Assembly (NCBI GenBank): GCA_028023455.1
Contig: JAQFVV010006334.1
Coordinates: 3,089,792 to 3,153,791 of the forward strand
Reading direction: 5' to 3'
Length of the DNA: 64,000 nt
Source of the DNA: Epiperipatus broadwayi
Taxonomy: Eukaryota > Onychophora > Udeonychophora > Euonychophora > Peripatidae
The translations under genes were made by a program, and so were the position numbers. A model generated the notes under the pieces. The model searched no databases, had not been told where the DNA came from, and was given only the letters and a program-made list of their open reading frames with translations. This document shows positions 61,323 through 64,000 of the stretch, in pieces; within the stretch, counting starts at the first letter, position 1; every line of letters begins with the position of its first letter.

Positions 61323-61580
61323 AAGATATTATAAGGTCAGTGCTTGCTTGAGAATGGCCGTGTAAGTTTTCAACTTTACATGTGTATGTACCATTGTCAT
61401 CTAAGGTCATTACCCTTGATAATCTAAGGTTTGCTTCTGATGAAACAATTTTCCCATTAAATGACCAAGAGAAAGATGCAGGAGGGTTACTATCTGCTGA
61501 ACAAGTGATCACTTCTGAAACTTGAGTACCATTCAGAATAGGATTTGATGGATGCATTATTTTGACATCTTCTGGAGCAT
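61323..61580 (-). CDS. Membrane-distal Ig-domain exon
   Basis: The exon is 258 bases (86 codons), phase 1 in and out; the acceptor is TTTATTTTAG and the donor GTAAGT. It encodes (D)APEDVKIMHPSNPI, then SEVITCSADSNPPASFSWSF, then NGKIVSSEANLRLSRV, then LDDNGTYTCKVENLHGHSQA, ending STDLIIS. The strand B Cys (ITCSA), strand C Trp (FSWSF) and the D-x-G-x-Y-x-C signature are all present, so this is a canonical I-set/C2 domain. ADSNPPASFSW resembles the second half of tandem Ig arrays in adhesion proteins. NGT is an N-glycosylation sequon. Unspliced reading continues CKFNCFVPIDFF into the intron. The start chosen is the splice acceptor, not the internal ATG at 61557. Confidence 0.9.
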
Positions 61581-62359
61581 CTAAAATAAATTATATAAAT
61601 ATGTGATTATATATATATAATATTTAAAAAAATTACAATTTTTGTTAGAAGCAATTTTATTTTATGAATATAAATGTATAATTGAACAAACACACACACA
61701 AAAAAACTACTTTAGAATTTTTTTATCTTCTAAAAACATATAACAAGTCTGAAATCAGTGAACATGGATGGCTTTGGATATTATAAAATAAGTACTTAGG
61801 ATATTAATTAACTTTTGAAAAAAGATATCAATATTTTGCCAAGACCTAACAAATTAAAGAAATAATTTTAAAGGCAGAACTTTTGAGAAAGAGAAAACAA
61901 TGTATTAAGAAAAAAAAAAAGTCAAATAAATAGTTAACATAGACAGGGAATAGTCATTTGCAAAATGTGCACTGTTTAGTACTGTGAGAGTAATGGATTC
62001 AAATGCTAAGAGTATCGTTTCTGAAACTTGAACATCATATGACCACCTAAATTCATCTACTATTCAATAATACATACATGTTTAAAATAAACAAAACAAT
62101 GATAAAATTAATATAAACAAAAAATTAGAAAAAAAAACAAACACAATTTGTATATAACAGCAAACTGAACGATACTTGTCACTATAATGTATAAGAAGTA
62201 AATAAAAATATTTATCTACACTTTAGTTTTAAAAATGCTATATTAAAAATGAATATGTAGTAAATATAATTGACAAGTGTCTAATACAAATTTAAATGAA
62301 ACTATTCCATTGCTAATTAAAAAAAATTATTAGTCCTAAATTTCACTTATATACCAATC
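61581..62359. other. AT-rich sequence, presumed intron 5' of the Ig exon
   Basis: No further Ig exon is visible. The region includes the SINE copy at 61965-62050, a short TA run (61608-61618) and a CA run (61690-61700). Confidence 0.5.
61965..62050 (+). repeat. tRNA-derived SINE copy
   Basis: The plus strand has actgtttagtactgtgagagtaatgg (A-box region, 61971-61996), attcaaatgctaagagt, then the tail ctgaaacttgaacatcatatgacc (62022-62045). The word order and tail match the copies at 63325-63424 and, inverted, 44205-44300. Confidence 0.55.
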
Positions 62360-62525
62360 ATAAACCATTAAACATCACATGATCACCATTTCTTTTGCTT
62401 GCACATAGCTGTTATTAAAACAGGCAAAACTCTCCATACAATAGTGCCAGCCAGAGTAATCAATGAATGCCAGAAGGATTGTGCATAAACTCCCCATCTA
62501 GTGCCTACTCGCCTGTTTTAATATA
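62360..62525 (+). repeat. Foldback repeat family, copy D (short)
   Basis: It begins aacatcacatgatcaccatttcttttgcttg, then gctgttattaaaacaggcaaaactctc, gtgccag, agagtaatcaatgaatgcc and ccccatctagtgcctactc. It ends with gcctgttttaata (62511-62523), the reverse complement of its own tattaaaacaggc near 62413-62425. So it is an internally deleted member (about 165 bp) with short inverted ends. Confidence 0.75.
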
Positions 62526-63324
62526 CCAATCTTCTCAGAATGATTGGATAAAGTCAAATTCTATGTTAAGCACAATTCAAAATTTTATACTAAGCATAAG
62601 TGTACTATTTGTTGTCAAAAAACTATTTGATTTTATTTACTCATGACTTATATTTAAACTATAGTAAAGATATCAATACAATTTGAATACCCTTATGGAT
62701 AATACTATTCAAATATGTAATATAATAACTAACTAATGTTTATGAAATAAACTGGAAATGCAATATTTCCTAAATATTATTCATAATTTTAATTAATTAC
62801 TCACAAGAATTTTTAAATAGAATTGATAAAAGATCTATTATGATTTTTTCAATTATACTGAGACATTTTAGATATAATTTTTGGTTAATAAAATCAGACA
62901 GCTTTAAAAAAAAACATTCCAATTGTGATAAACAATTAAATGATGTAGAATTATATTTATCTAATAACTAAGGAAACTGATTTATAAATAAAACCCAGGA
63001 TTAATATATTGGTTGTTATTTTTAATTCTTATTGATGGAATCCTTTGTTTAAATTTCCATAAAATATTATAATTGTCAATTTATTATATCCCTTAGCATT
63101 ATTTATTTTATATATAAATTAAAGGGAAAGATTTTCACAAATAAAAAACAATAACATATTTTGGATTTATTAGCACCACACCAATAAATCAACAGGATTA
63201 TGTCTACAATTATCTAGCTATAGAGATCATTTATGACCCTTGCATAAAAATTTGAAAATTATGTCTGCAATATTCTTTAATAACTTCTACTATGTGATTC
63301 ATCCAAAACATCAGTATAATGGAC
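62526..63324. other. AT-rich sequence, no feature seen
   Basis: I see nothing gene-like on either strand. Confidence 0.5.
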
Positions 63325-63430
63325 CATGTGTAGTTTAGTGCAGTAGTAGAATGGCAGATTCAAAAATTAAGATCCACGGATAATTATTTGATTCTGCCAT
63401 TTTCAGCACTTGAATGTCATGATCTTCTAA
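63325..63430 (+). repeat. tRNA-derived SINE copy
   Basis: The plus strand has tgtagtttagtgcagtagtagaatggc (A-box region, 63329-63355), agattcaaaaattaag, a B-box-like tttgattctgcc (63388-63399) and the tail agcacttgaatgtcatgatc (63405-63424). It is the most complete member of the family in this window. Confidence 0.6.
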
Positions 63431-63579
63431 CAATCATTCAATTGTCTTTTAAATTAATAAGCAAATGTTTACAAGAATCAATCTAAATATACATATATAC
63501 ACACAGAGAGACAGAGCTAGAGAATATTGCATTAATATAGTTAGCATTTAAAGTTAATAGTTCTAATTATTATATATTA

Positions 63580-64000
63580 CTATCACATACTGAAGGAGTA
63601 TCGCCAAAAACATGTAGTCATTCTCTGGTGTGTAAGCACATTGTGGTACATGCCTCTTGAAGGACTCTCACATCAGTCTAATGGTTGAAAAATTGGTATG
63701 TGAAATTCTGTTAAGAGAAAATATCAAGGAAAACAGTTGTAATGCTTGAAGCAGTGTACAAGAAAACTGTTCTGGGGGAAACAAGATTAGACATTGTTAA
63801 ATGGAAAAGTTCAAATTCATCACATCCCCCAAAAAGCATGGAGTGAAGTCCAGATCAAATTAGTACAGATCTTTTTTTTAAGGCAAATAGCATTGCTCAC
63901 TGAGAATTTGTTTGTAACATTTACATGATACAGTAAAATAAAAGTGCCCTGCTTTGTGGCAAAGTCTGAGCCTTACTGCAACAACATGCCAACACACAAA
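63580..64000. other. GC-richer unexplained terminal block
   Basis: Visibly richer in G+C than its surroundings (for example catgcctcttgaaggactctcacatc, ctgttctgggggaaacaag, gtgccctgctttgtggcaaagtctgagcc) but without a long open frame. It may be an untranslated exon or a repeat cut by the window end. I do not recognise it. Confidence 0.3.

Larger units (their letters stand above)
51459..61580 (-). other. Ig-superfamily transmembrane adhesion/receptor gene (partial locus)
   Basis: Three exons are visible: 61580-61323 (Ig), 55230-54997 (Ig), 51584-51459 (transmembrane). All have phase-1 borders, so they can be spliced in order without a frame break. The joins create a Tyr codon (t+at), giving ...DLIIS-Y-PPLC..., and a Ser codon (a+gc), giving ...VIFG-S-KMASQ.... 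A YPP junction between consecutive Ig domains is common in the nectin/Kirrel/Siglec type of adhesion proteins, which supports direct splicing. The 5' exons lie beyond base 64000 (the first Ig exon begins with a split Asp codon, D-APEDVKI) and the cytoplasmic exons lie below 51.4 kb. Introns are about 6.1 and 3.4 kb. The product should be a type I membrane protein at the cell surface that binds other cells or ligands; the exact family cannot be set from two domains. Confidence 0.8.

Noticed and set aside
1-64000. CRISPR arrays, operons, bacterial promoters or phage genes
   Set aside because: No regularly spaced identical repeats with unique spacers and no compact gene clusters; the tandem arrays here are contiguous minisatellites in animal DNA.

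Overview
This looks like nuclear DNA of an invertebrate animal. It is extremely AT-rich (about a quarter G+C by eye, not computed). It has no compact bacterial-style genes, but it has spliced immunoglobulin-domain exons with good GT/AG borders, long introns, microsatellites, and many decayed transposons of animal type (RTE-like LINEs, Penelope-like, hAT, Tc1/pogo-like, tRNA-derived SINEs). I cannot name the species. Nearly all open frames of 60-130 codons here are chance frames in AT-rich DNA; the exceptions are listed as features.

The one host gene I can defend lies on the minus strand from about 61.6 kb down to 51.4 kb: two Ig-domain exons (61323-61580 and 54997-55230) and a transmembrane exon (51459-51584). 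All three exons start and end in phase 1, so they join in frame: Ig - Ig - short stalk - single membrane helix - basic cytoplasmic start. The 5' exons (signal peptide, further Ig domains) must lie beyond base 64000, and the cytoplasmic exons below 51.4 kb. A 28-base exon-like block at 13147-13174 is a weak candidate for one of them.

The rest is mostly repeats. From left to right: a dead ZBED/hAT transposase (0.9-3.0 kb); a foldback repeat (4.2-4.8 kb) whose relatives recur at 20.0-20.6 and 62.4 kb; an almost full-length but dead RTE-type LINE (6.9-9.4 kb); a 40-bp-arm hairpin (9.7 kb); a 5'-truncated RTE (10.7-11.7 kb); a direct-repeat element (19.2-19.8 kb); a 1.08-kb near-palindrome with a tRNA-like block in each arm (25.2-26.2 kb), followed by a Jockey/CR1-like reverse transcriptase remnant; a tandem duplication (29.2-29.6 kb); an RTE endonuclease remnant (34 kb); a Penelope-like remnant between inverted arms (36.0-37.0 kb); a pogo-like MITE with TA duplication (38.0-38.8 kb); an element with about six 160-bp repeats (39.5-41.5 kb); a hAT MITE with a perfect 8-bp target duplication (43.2-43.5 kb); and a CpG-rich island with TATA box, tandem repeats, ATG and splice donor (48.2-49.9 kb). 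The 6.1-kb intron between the two Ig exons holds two further RTE fragments in opposite orientations. A small tRNA-derived SINE family is scattered throughout.

The most interesting unexplained items are the 48.2-49.9 kb island, the large palindrome with tRNA-like arms, the foldback repeat family, and a SINE family that shares a short tail motif.
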